Shown here piece by piece: positions 53,704-63,050 of a DNA stretch of 64,000 nucleotides (its first letter is position 1; each line of letters starts with the position of its first letter). A program made the translations under genes and the position numbers. The stretch spans positions 1 to 64,000 of the forward strand of contig NZ_JBDWAS010000033.1 in NCBI RefSeq assembly GCF_039978735.1, written 5' to 3'. The notes beneath the pieces are model-generated. The model was not told where the DNA came from and did not search any database. It saw only the letters and a program-made list of their open reading frames with translations. This DNA comes from Maricaulis sp039978735 (GTDB lineage: Bacteria; Pseudomonadota; Alphaproteobacteria; Caulobacterales; Maricaulaceae).

Positions 53704-56700
53704 CTACTCCGCCGGCTGCGTCTCGCTGCGGCTGGCCAGCGGCGTGCCGGACAGCATCTTGCGCCGCCAATTGCCCAGCCGCATGGGCGCGCCCAGCATG
53801 ACCGGGGTGAGCACCAGCGTCAGCAGGGTCGAGAAGCCCAGACCCCAGACCACGGCCGAGGACAGCTGCACCCACCATTCCGAGGCCGGCCCGCCGATCG
53901 ACAATACGCCATGGGCGAAGTCGGCATTGATCTGGAACACCATCGGCAGGAGGCCGAAAATCGTCGTGACCGTCGTCAGCATGACCGGGCGCAGACGCTG
54001 GGCGGCGGTGCGCACAATCGCCTCGTCGACCGCCATGCCCAGACCGCGAAGACGCTGGAAGGTGTCGATCAGCACGATATTGTTGTTCACCACGATGCCG
54101 GCCAGCGTCACCACACCCGTCCCCAGGAAGAGGATGGAGATGTAGGGGAAGGTCAAAAGCACGCCCAGCAGCACGCCGACCACCGACAGCACGACCGCTT
54201 GCAGCGTCAGCACGACATGCCAGAAATTGTTGAACTGCCAGAGCAGGATCACCGCCATCATGAACAGCGAGGCCAGCATGGCATTGCCGAAGAAGGCGCC
54301 GGCTTCGGCATTCTCCTCGTCGGCGCCGAGATAGTCGATATCGACCCGGCGATCGATGGCGCCGCTTTCCACCTGTTCGTCGATCCAGGCACGCAGCTCG
54401 GCCAGCAGGATATTGCCGGCATGGCCTTCATCGGCATTGGCGCGGATCATCAGCACGCGCTTGCCGTCGCGACGGTTGATGGAGTCGATGCGCTGGTGGG
54501 CTTCGCGGGTGACGAAGTTCGAGATCGGCACGGCACCGGTCTGGGTGTTCACACGCAGATCGTCGAGCCGCGAGATGTCGCGGTCGCCTTCAGGGAAGCG
54601 CACCCGGATATCGACCTCCTCGTCGGCATCGTCGGGGCGGTAGCGGCCGACCAGCGTGCCGGTGGTGACCAGCTGCACCGCTGCACCGACCTGGGTGACG
54701 TCGGCGCCAAAGCGTCCGGCCTCTTCGCGATCCACGTCGAGGCGCCATTCCACGCCCGGCAGGGGCAGGGTGTCCTCGATATCGGTCGTGCCCTCCATCG
54801 TGTCGATATAGGAGCGGATCAGGCGGGCGGCCTGTTCCAGCGCAGCGGCGTCGTCCGAGCGCAGTTCGACCTGGATGTCCTTGCCCACGGGCGGGCCCTG
54901 CTGGAAGGGACGGACCTCGATGATGACGCCGGGAATGCCGGTCATCGCCTCGCGGATGCGGCGTTCGATCAGCCGGCCATTGGGGCGCTGCCCGAAGGGT
55001 TCGAACTCCACGAAAATGCGGGCCACGCTGTCGGCCGGGGCGGCACCGGTGCCGTCGAAGGGCGACTGGCCCGGCGGTTCGCCGGCGACGGTGTAATAAC
55101 CCTTGATGCCCTCGATCCCCTCCAGCCGCTGCTCGGCCTCCAGGGCGAGTTCATACTGTTCGGCCGGCGAAAGATTGCCGCGGGCGCGGATGAAGACGTA
55201 GAGCTGTTCCGGCTCGGCATCGAGGAAGAATTCGGTTCGCATGGTCGAGGCGCGGGCGCCGAAGCTCATCACGATCACCACGACGAGTGCCAGCGCGCCC
55301 AGGCTGACGAAGATCGGCCGCTTTACCAGCACCGAGATCATGCGGGCATAGGCGCCGGTAAAGCCGGGCAGGGATTTGGGATCGCCTTCTTCGGTTGCGT
55401 TGAGGTGGGCGACGGCGGAGTTTTCGTCCACCACGCCGCCCTTGCGTCCGAAGACCGAGCCCAGTGTGGGCAGGAAGACCAGCGCCATCACCAGCGCCGA
55501 GGTCAGCACGAAGATCAGCGTCAGCGGCAGGAAGGCCATGTACTGGCCCGGAATGGAGTTCCAGAACAGGAAGGGCACGAAGGCCGCCAGCGTGGTGCCG
55601 GTCGAGGAGACGATCGGCCAGAACATGCGCTTGCCGGCGGCGGCATAGGCGGCCTTGCGGGTTTCGCCCTCGGCGAGTTTGCGGTCGGCATATTCCACCA
55701 CCACGATGGCGCCGTCGACCAGCAGGCCCACGGCCAGCACCATGGCGAACATCACCATGAAGTTGACCGTCAGCCCGTAGATGCTCAGCAGCAGGAAGGA
55801 GAAGAGAAAGCTCGACGGGATCGCGATGCCGACCAGCAGGGCCGAGCGCACGCCCAGTGCTGCGACCACCAGGATCAGCACCAGCACGATGGCCAGCATG
55901 ATGGACGAGGTCAGGCTCTGCAGGCTGTCGCGCACATAGGTGGACAGGTCGAGGCTGAAATCGTGGCGGACGGTTTCCGGCCAGGTTTCCGAGATCTCGT
56001 TGGTCAGCGCCCGGACCGCGGCGGCGGTGTCCATGATGTTCTCGCCGGACCGGCGCACGACCTGCAGCGTATAGGCCGGCGCGCCGTTATAGCGCGAGAA
56101 ACTGTCGGCATCCTTGAAGGTGCGGCGCACCGTGGCGACGTCTTCCAGGGTGACCACCGTGTCGCCGGACCGGGTCAGCGGCAGGCGCAGCGCATCCTCG
56201 GCATCCTCGAACAGGCCGGGGACTTTCACCTGGAAACGGGCTTCGCCGCTGTCCAGCGAGCCGGCCGCGATCAGCCGGTTGTTCGACTGCACCGCGTTGA
56301 ACAGCTCGTTATAGGTGACGCCATAGGTCTCCAGCAGGGCCGGATCGATGACGATCTCCAGCACCTCGTCGCGCAGGCCCTGAACATCGACCTGCAGGAT
56401 CTGCGGCAGCGCCTCGATCTCGTCTTCCAGATCGCGGGCAATGCGATAGAGCGTGCGCTCGGGCGCCTCGCCATAGACCTGCACGGCGATGGTGGGGGCG
56501 AGGGCGGAGTTGAACTCCTGGATCACCGGTTCGCGCACATCCTCGGGATATTCGCGGCGGGCCATGTCGACGGCCTCGCGCACGTCGAGCACCGATTGGT
56601 CGGCATCGAAGGGCACGTCGAATTCGGCGATCAGCGTGCCGGCGCCCAGCGCCGCCGTGCCGTTGAGTTCGACCAGGCCCTCGATCGAGCGCATCTCGGT

Positions 56701-56907
56701 CTCGGTGGGGCGGACGATCAGGCGTTCGGCGTCTTCCGGGGAAATGCCGTCCAGCGGCACGACCACGATCACGAAGGGGAAGGGGATGTCCGGATCGGCT
56801 TCGCGCGGCAGGCTGACAAAGGACAGAAAGCCCGCGGCAAGGGCGCAGACGAAGATCGCCAGCACCATGCGGGCGCGATTGATCGCGAAGTCGACGACGC
56901 CGGTCAC
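53704..56907 (-). CDS. RND-family efflux permease
   Basis: The 1067-residue inner-membrane transporter has 12 predicted helices and two large periplasmic loops. The start ITGVVDFAINRARMVLAIFV is followed by VSLPREADPDIPFPFVIV. Proton-relay-type aspartates lie in the fourth helix region (FAMVLAVGLLVDGAIVVVEY). It pairs with the adaptor gene upstream, which it overlaps by GTGA at its GTG start. It would pump amphiphilic or toxic compounds. An outer-membrane channel gene is not adjacent. Confidence 0.94.
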   Translation of the reverse strand: MTGVVDFAINRARMVLAIFVCALAAGFLSFVSLPREADPDIPFPFVIVVVPLDGISPEDAERLIVRPTETEMRSIEGLVELNGTAALGAGTLIAEFDVPFDADQSVLDVREAVDMARREYPEDVREPVIQEFNSALAPTIAVQVYGEAPERTLYRIARDLEDEIEALPQILQVDVQGLRDEVLEIVIDPALLETYGVTYNELFNAVQSNNRLIAAGSLDSGEARFQVKVPGLFEDAEDALRLPLTRSGDTVVTLEDVATVRRTFKDADSFSRYNGAPAYTLQVVRRSGENIMDTAAAVRALTNEISETWPETVRHDFSLDLSTYVRDSLQSLTSSIMLAIVLVLILVVAALGVRSALLVGIAIPSSFLFSFLLLSIYGLTVNFMVMFAMVLAVGLLVDGAIVVVEYADRKLAEGETRKAAYAAAGKRMFWPIVSSTGTTLAAFVPFLFWNSIPGQYMAFLPLTLIFVLTSALVMALVFLPTLGSVFGRKGGVVDENSAVAHLNATEEGDPKSLPGFTGAYARMISVLVKRPIFVSLGALALVVVIVMSFGARASTMRTEFFLDAEPEQLYVFIRARGNLSPAEQYELALEAEQRLEGIEGIKGYYTVAGEPPGQSPFDGTGAAPADSVARIFVEFEPFGQRPNGRLIERRIREAMTGIPGVIIEVRPFQQGPPVGKDIQVELRSDDAAALEQAARLIRSYIDTMEGTTDIEDTLPLPGVEWRLDVDREEAGRFGADVTQVGAAVQLVTTGTLVGRYRPDDADEEVDIRVRFPEGDRDISRLDDLRVNTQTGAVPISNFVTREAHQRIDSINRRDGKRVLMIRANADEGHAGNILLAELRAWIDEQVESGAIDRRVDIDYLGADEENAEAGAFFGNAMLASLFMMAVILLWQFNNFWHVVLTLQAVVLSVVGVLLGVLLTFPYISILFLGTGVVTLAGIVVNNNIVLIDTFQRLRGLGMAVDEAIVRTAAQRLRPVMLTTVTTIFGLLPMVFQINADFAHGVLSIGGPASEWWVQLSSAVVWGLGFSTLLTLVLTPVMLGAPMRLGNWRRKMLSGTPLASRSETQPAE

Positions 56908-57971
56908 CGGGCCGCTCCCTCCCGCGAGACATCGACCTCGACCCCATCGGCCACGAAGTCTTGTCCCAGCACGATCACCTCGGCGTGGCGCGGCAGGCCG
57001 GCCACCCAGACCTGCTCGCCGTCATCGCTGAGCAGTTCCACCGGCACGAAGCGGACACGATTGCCCTCTTCGACGATCCGCACGCCCAGCACGCCTTCGG
57101 CATTGAGCGCGAGGATGGAGGCCGGGACGCGATGGGCCGGTTCTTCGGGCAGGCTGAGACGGATTTCCGCCGTGATGCCGGACCGGATGGCGTGATCGGG
57201 ATTGGGCGCTTCCAGTTCGACGCGGAAGGTGCGGGTGGCCGGGTCGGCCCGGCGTTCGACAAAGCGGATCGTGCCCTCGATCGTCTGGCCGGTGACCAGG
57301 CGGGCCGAGCCGGCCATGCCGGGTTCCAGCTCGGCGACATGGCGTTCGCCGACTTCCGCGACCACCAGGATCGGATCCAGCTGCACCACTGTCCCGCAAG
57401 CTTCGCCGGTGCGCAGGAAGTCGCCGATCTCCGCTTCCCGGCCGTCGAAGAGGCCGTCGAACGGGGCGGCGATATTCACATTGGCCAGCTCCTCGCGGGC
57501 GGCGCTCAGCTGGGCGCGGGCCGCATCGCGGACGGCTTCGGCTGCGGCGACCTGGTTGGCCGCGCGGTGGCCGCGCCGGTTCAGCTCGACCGCCGCCTCA
57601 TAGTCGAGTTGCCGGGCGCGGAGGTCGGCTTCGGCCTGCTGGACCGCCGCCGAGCGGGCATCGACATCGAGCCGGCACAGCACGTCGCCGGCCGCAACCG
57701 GCATGCCTTCCTGTATGGGGGCTTCGGCGACGCGCCCGCCGGTTTCGGCGCGCGCGACGACCTCCCGGAATGCCTCGGTCCGTCCGCGCAGGGACAGGCT
57801 GGCCGGGCGCATCCGGGCCTCGACCGTACGCACCACAACTTCGAAGCGGTGGCTGGTGTCGGCCTGTTCGGCGTCATGGGAGGCGGCATCGCCGTTTAGC
57901 AGCGTGCCCACTGTGAACAGGAGGACCACGGCGACGAAAATGGCGAGGGCGGCGATATAGGAACGGTTCAT
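56904..57971 (-). CDS. RND efflux periplasmic adaptor (membrane-fusion protein)
   Basis: The 355-residue protein has an N-terminal membrane anchor (IAALAIFVAVVLLFTVGTLL). A split lipoyl/barrel-sandwich domain (VVARAETGGRVAEAPIQEGMPVAAGDVLCRLD, later FDGLFDGREAEIGDFLRTGE; two separate halves) surrounds a helical hairpin (AEADLRARQLDYEAAVELNRRG). The beta-barrel domain follows. It links the RND pump to an outer-membrane channel. Its stop overlaps the permease start. Confidence 0.93.
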   Translation of the reverse strand: MNRSYIAALAIFVAVVLLFTVGTLLNGDAASHDAEQADTSHRFEVVVRTVEARMRPASLSLRGRTEAFREVVARAETGGRVAEAPIQEGMPVAAGDVLCRLDVDARSAAVQQAEADLRARQLDYEAAVELNRRGHRAANQVAAAEAVRDAARAQLSAAREELANVNIAAPFDGLFDGREAEIGDFLRTGEACGTVVQLDPILVVAEVGERHVAELEPGMAGSARLVTGQTIEGTIRFVERRADPATRTFRVELEAPNPDHAIRSGITAEIRLSLPEEPAHRVPASILALNAEGVLGVRIVEEGNRVRFVPVELLSDDGEQVWVAGLPRHAEVIVLGQDFVADGVEVDVSREGAAR

Positions 57972-58111
57972 GTCACGACCGGCTTGCCCGCATCAGACCG
58001 GCAGGTCTGCTTGCGGAGAACAGTGTTTACTTTCCCCTCTAGATAGCGCTCGACGTGCCACATGACGAGGGTTTTCTCGCGGCACGAAATGTCCGTCGGG
58101 ACCTGTCGCAT

Positions 58112-59293
58112 TCAGGCCACCTGACCGGCGCTCCAGCCGGACGACCAGGCCCACTGGAAGTTGTATCCGCCAAGCCAGCCCGTCACGTCAACCACCTCGC
58201 CGATAAAGAACAGGCCGGGCACGCTGCGGGCCTGCAGGGTGCGGCTGTCCAGCCCGTCGGTATCGACCCCGCCCAGCGTGACTTCTGCCGTGCGATAGCC
58301 TTCCGAGCCGGTCGGGCGCACCGTCCAAGTCTCTAGCATAGCACCGGTTTTCTGCAGTTTCTTGTCGGACTGGTCGGCCATGTTTCCGGTCAGGCCGGCC
58401 TCCTCGGCGAGCAGCTGGGCGAGGCGTTTGGGCAGGTGCTCGGCGAGCACGCTCTGCAGCGCCTGGCGCGGCGTTTCCGTGCGGGCCGCGCGCAGGGTGT
58501 CGAACCAGTCGCGGGCGGGCAGGAAGCGGATCACGATGTCGTGACCCTCGCGCCAGAAGGAGGATATCTGCAGGATGGCCGGACCGCTGAGGCCGCGATG
58601 GGTGAACAGCATCGCTTCCTCGAAGGCCGTGCCGTTGCACCGGGCGGAGACGTCGGCCGCGACACCGGACAGCGGTTTGAACCGCGCCAGCGTGTCCGGA
58701 TCGAAGGTCAGCGGAACCAGCGCCGGGCGGGTCTCGGTGACGGCCAGCCCGTACTGCCGCGCGGCGTCATAGCCGAAACCGGTCGCGCCCATTTTCGGGA
58801 TCGATTTGCCGCCCGAGGCGATCACCAGGGACTGGCAGGTGAGGGTGCTGCCGTCCGACAGGTCGAGCCGGAAACGCTCGCCCTCACGGGCGTGGGCGGT
58901 CACGGAGACACCCAGCCGCAGCGTCACGCCGGCGTCGCGCATATCGCCGGTCAGCCCGTCGACGATCTGCCGGGCCGACTGGTCGCAGAACAGCTGGCCC
59001 AGCGTCTTTTCGTGCCAGGCGATGCCGTGGCGGTCGACCCAGTCGATGAAATCCCATTGCGTGTAGCGCTTCAGCGCCGACTTCGCGAAGTGGGGATTGG
59101 CCGACAGGAAATTGCCGGGCCCGGTGTGCAGATTTGTGAAATTGCAGCGCCCGCCGCCGGAAATGCGGATCTTCTCGCCGGGCGCCTTGCCGTGCTCGAT
59201 GACGCAGACCGAGCGGCCGCGGCGGCCGGCCTCGATCGCGCACATCATGCCGGCAGCCCCGGCGCCGACAATGACGACGTCGTAGCGGGTCAC
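58112..59293 (-). CDS. HI0933-family NAD(P)/FAD-dependent oxidoreductase (BaiN/RdsA-like)
   Basis: The 393-residue flavoprotein has the FAD-binding start YDVVIVGAGAAGMMCAIEAG, followed by the family hallmark GEKIRISGGGRCNFTNL. LVIASGGKSIPKMGATGFGYDAA follows in the middle, and the C-terminal FFIGEVVDVTGWLGGYNFQWAWSSG closes the FAD site. Family members are poorly characterised; some reduce bile-acid-like or unsaturated substrates. It is 3 bp downstream of the alpha/beta hydrolase gene, so likely co-transcribed. Confidence 0.92.
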   Translation of the reverse strand: MTRYDVVIVGAGAAGMMCAIEAGRRGRSVCVIEHGKAPGEKIRISGGGRCNFTNLHTGPGNFLSANPHFAKSALKRYTQWDFIDWVDRHGIAWHEKTLGQLFCDQSARQIVDGLTGDMRDAGVTLRLGVSVTAHAREGERFRLDLSDGSTLTCQSLVIASGGKSIPKMGATGFGYDAARQYGLAVTETRPALVPLTFDPDTLARFKPLSGVAADVSARCNGTAFEEAMLFTHRGLSGPAILQISSFWREGHDIVIRFLPARDWFDTLRAARTETPRQALQSVLAEHLPKRLAQLLAEEAGLTGNMADQSDKKLQKTGAMLETWTVRPTGSEGYRTAEVTLGGVDTDGLDSRTLQARSVPGLFFIGEVVDVTGWLGGYNFQWAWSSGWSAGQVA

Positions 59294-59296
59294 GGT

Positions 59297-60241
59297 CTAG
59301 GTTTTCGCAGGGCAGACGCTGTCGAGCCAGTTGGCGAAATCGGCCATGGCGGTGTCGCGTCCGGCCTCGTTGACTGTCTCGTGCCTGTAACCTTCGAGCA
59401 CTTCAAGGGTGACATGGGTCATCCCCAGCTGCTCCATTCGTGCGCCAAGATGTTGCACTGTTTTGCCGCCCTCGGTCGCCGGATCCAGCGATCCGCCGAT
59501 CAGGTGGACGGGGAGATCCTTCGGCAGTTTCTCCAGATTGCGGTCGTCCTCGGCGAAAGCGACCCCGCCCAGGAAATCACGCCAGAGCGACACGCTGGAC
59601 GGCCAGCCGCACAATTCGTCGGCGACATAGGCGTCGACTTCGGCCGGGTCCGAGGACAGCCAGTCGGCATCGGTGCGGCCTTCGGGAAAGCGCTTGTTCC
59701 AGGCCTTGAAGGTCAGCTTGTCGATCGTCGTGCTGGGGGTGAAGGGGCCGCCCACCAGCGCCTCGCACCACAGTACGAAACGCATCACGGACTTCAGCCC
59801 GCCCAGCGCCATATTGCCGTTCCAGGCGGCAAGACCGGCGATGCTGTCCGGTTCGCGCAGGGCGTGATTGACCGCGACGACCGATCCCATGGAATGACCG
59901 AAGACCACCAGCGGCAGGCCGGGCCAGCGGCGTTTGGCCTCGTCCTCGACCGCTTTCACATCGCCCATCACCTTGCTCCAGCCATCGGCGTCGGCAAAGC
60001 GGCGTGGGGCACCGTCTTCAGCGGTGGTCAGGCCGTGGCCGCGATGATCATGGGCGATGACGTGATAGCCGCGCGATGCGAGATAGTTGGCGAAACGGGC
60101 ATAGCGCGCCGCGCGTTCGGCCAGGCCGTGATTGATGTGCACGATGCCGTGCGCTGCACCGTCGGCCTCGCGCGTATAGACACACAGATCGGCGCCGGTG
60201 GGGCTGGCAAGCCGTTCGGGCTTGAAGGCGTCGTCGGTCAT
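59297..60241 (-). CDS. Alpha/beta hydrolase, monoacylglycerol-lipase-like (serine aminopeptidase S33 domain)
   Basis: The 314-residue enzyme has HGIVHINHGLAERAARYARF, then YHVIAHDHRGHGLT, the nucleophile elbow VFGHSMGSVVAV and a late histidine in EGYRHETVNE, the layout of monoacylglycerol lipases and lysophospholipases. It would release glycerol or fatty acid from lipids. It is divergent from glpK across a 92-bp gap, which makes a shared role in glycerolipid breakdown plausible (inference). Confidence 0.88.
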   Translation of the reverse strand: MTDDAFKPERLASPTGADLCVYTREADGAAHGIVHINHGLAERAARYARFANYLASRGYHVIAHDHRGHGLTTAEDGAPRRFADADGWSKVMGDVKAVEDEAKRRWPGLPLVVFGHSMGSVVAVNHALREPDSIAGLAAWNGNMALGGLKSVMRFVLWCEALVGGPFTPSTTIDKLTFKAWNKRFPEGRTDADWLSSDPAEVDAYVADELCGWPSSVSLWRDFLGGVAFAEDDRNLEKLPKDLPVHLIGGSLDPATEGGKTVQHLGARMEQLGMTHVTLEVLEGYRHETVNEAGRDTAMADFANWLDSVCPAKT

Positions 60242-60333
60242 GCGGGCTCCCCCTTTGCAGGTGACGAACCTAGCCCGTTTCTTCCAGGCGCGTCATGGCT
60301 ATAGTCACACGAAAACCGGGGAGGGGGACAAGT

Positions 60334-61824
<1,491 letters not shown>

Positions 61825-61947
61825 CGGCCGGCGCGAAATTATTTTCCATTCAGGGTTGCTTGAGTGTCTTGCGCGCTGCAGAATTGTTGTCGTGAGTACG
61901 CGTACGTCCTGTCAGCGGTCCGGGGGATGCCCCGCGAGGAGACACGC

Positions 61948-62829
61948 ATGCCGTCCTTATTTTCCCGCCTGTTCGCCACCCGCCTGTTCGCCACCCGCCG
62001 GTTTGCCGCGCACCTGTTCGCCACACACCTGTTCAGGGGGCTTTGCCTGGCCGGCCTTCTGGCCATCCCGTCCGCCAGCGCGCAGGACGATCCGCCGCCG
62101 CGCGCCGACCAGTATGACGAGCTGTCCGAATTCCTCGCCTGCTCGGGCAATGCCTATGCGCTGTGCTATTATTCCGGGCCGGAAGAGCCCACCCCGCCGG
62201 GCCAGAGCGCAACGCCGCCCCTGCCGTGCACGATCGGCGGTCCCGAGCATGCCGACTGCACCTGCTATGCCGTCAACGAGCAGATGCTCGAGCCGGGCCT
62301 GCGCTATAATTTCGTGCTGATCGGCTCGATCCTCAATCCGGTCGCCCGCGCAGAGACCGAACTGCGCTGCAATGCTGACGGCTCGAACTGCCTCAACATG
62401 GCCCATCTGGCCTCGGGCATCTGCAACAATGCCGACGATCCGCATGTCGACGAGTATGAATTCTGCCAGGAAGCACCGGTGTGCAGCCTGCTGGGCGATC
62501 TGGAAACCGGCGCCACCCAGTCGCTCTACCCGCAGAGCGAAGCGACGCTGATCTCCACCTTCTCCTTCTATTCCAGCGAAGTGCATAATTTCGGTTCGCA
62601 GGACTGCAGCGAGAACGATATCCGCCTCTATGCCGGCTGCATGACCGCGCCCTGCACGGACGAGGATGGCGACGGCCTCGCCGAGTGCAAATGCCCCCTC
62701 TATGACGGCCCCTACCAGATCGGCCAGGACTCCGAAGGCCTGCAATGCAATATCCTGCCGAACGTCTGGTCCGCAGCCAATAACGAAACCACCCCGCCGC
62801 ATCTGCCGGGTGCCCTGGCCGGAGAATAG
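61948..62829 (+). CDS. Cysteine-rich secreted protein of unknown function
   Basis: The 293-residue protein starts at ATG 61948 behind GAGGAGACACGC. Its long signal peptide contains tandem five-residue repeats (LFATR, LFATR, RFAAH, LFATH) before LCLAGLLAIPSASAQ. The mature part has 16 cysteines, many in CxC and spaced pairs (ADCTCYAV, LAECKCPLY), and an acidic DEDGDG loop of calcium-binding type. It is probably an extracytoplasmic disulfide-rich protein. No family is recognised. The repeat region starts right after its stop codon. Confidence 0.75.
   Translation: MPSLFSRLFATRLFATRRFAAHLFATHLFRGLCLAGLLAIPSASAQDDPPPRADQYDELSEFLACSGNAYALCYYSGPEEPTPPGQSATPPLPCTIGGPEHADCTCYAVNEQMLEPGLRYNFVLIGSILNPVARAETELRCNADGSNCLNMAHLASGICNNADDPHVDEYEFCQEAPVCSLLGDLETGATQSLYPQSEATLISTFSFYSSEVHNFGSQDCSENDIRLYAGCMTAPCTDEDGDGLAECKCPLYDGPYQIGQDSEGLQCNILPNVWSAANNETTPPHLPGALAGE
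61966..62036 (+). repeat. 15-bp tandem repeat inside the signal peptide coding sequence
   Basis: Units CGCCTGTTCGCCACC (61966-61980), the same (61981-61995), CGCCGGTTTGCCGCG (61996-62010), CACCTGTTCGCCACA (62011-62025) and a partial CACCTGTTCAG (62026-62036) keep the reading frame. The first two are identical, suggesting recent slippage. Copy number changes would lengthen or shorten the signal peptide by five residues. Confidence 0.85.
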
Positions 62830-62864
62830 GCGGGGTTTTCTCCTTCTCCCCCACCGCTCCATTT

Positions 62865-62958
62865 CCCCCGGACCTGTTCCGGGGCCTAGCGGCGGCGGCC
62901 GTTGAGGCTCGGCGCCAGGATGCGTCACCAGCGGCAGGCCCCGGAACAGGTCCGGGGG
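62865..62958. repeat. Perfect 22-bp inverted repeat within repeat unit 1
   Basis: Left arm 62865-62886 and right arm 62937-62958 are perfectly complementary over 22 bp and frame a 50-bp spacer (TAGCGGCGGCGGCCG...). In units 2 and 3 the right arm has drifted at about three positions (GGAATGAATCC or GGAATAAATCC), so symmetry there is imperfect. Confidence 0.85.
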
Positions 62959-63000
62959 AAGTATGGGTTGGGGAGAGGGGGCGGACCCAGGGCTCGCCCC

Positions 63001-63050
63001 GCTTGCGGGGGAGCTGTCCGCGTTAGCGGACTGAGGGGGCGGCGTGAAGC
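63001..63050. repeat. Palindromic intergenic element with GTCCGC/GCGGAC hairpin
   Basis: Within each unit, a stretch with GCTTGCGGGGGAGCT, the hairpin GTCCGC-GTTA-GCGGAC (63016-63031) and CTGAGGGGGCGG resembles palindromic elements I know to be scattered in many alphaproteobacterial intergenic regions. A second copy is at about 63521-63570. Confidence 0.6.

Noticed and set aside
53911..57195. A 1094-codon open frame antisense to the RND permease
   Set aside because: The sense strand encodes an unmistakable RND transporter and adaptor; the antisense product is His/Gln/Asp-rich nonsense typical of GC-rich shadow frames.
61896..61905. Palindrome GTACGCGTAC upstream of the cysteine-rich protein gene
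   Set aside because: Only 10 bp, expected by chance at this GC content; not strong enough for a feature.
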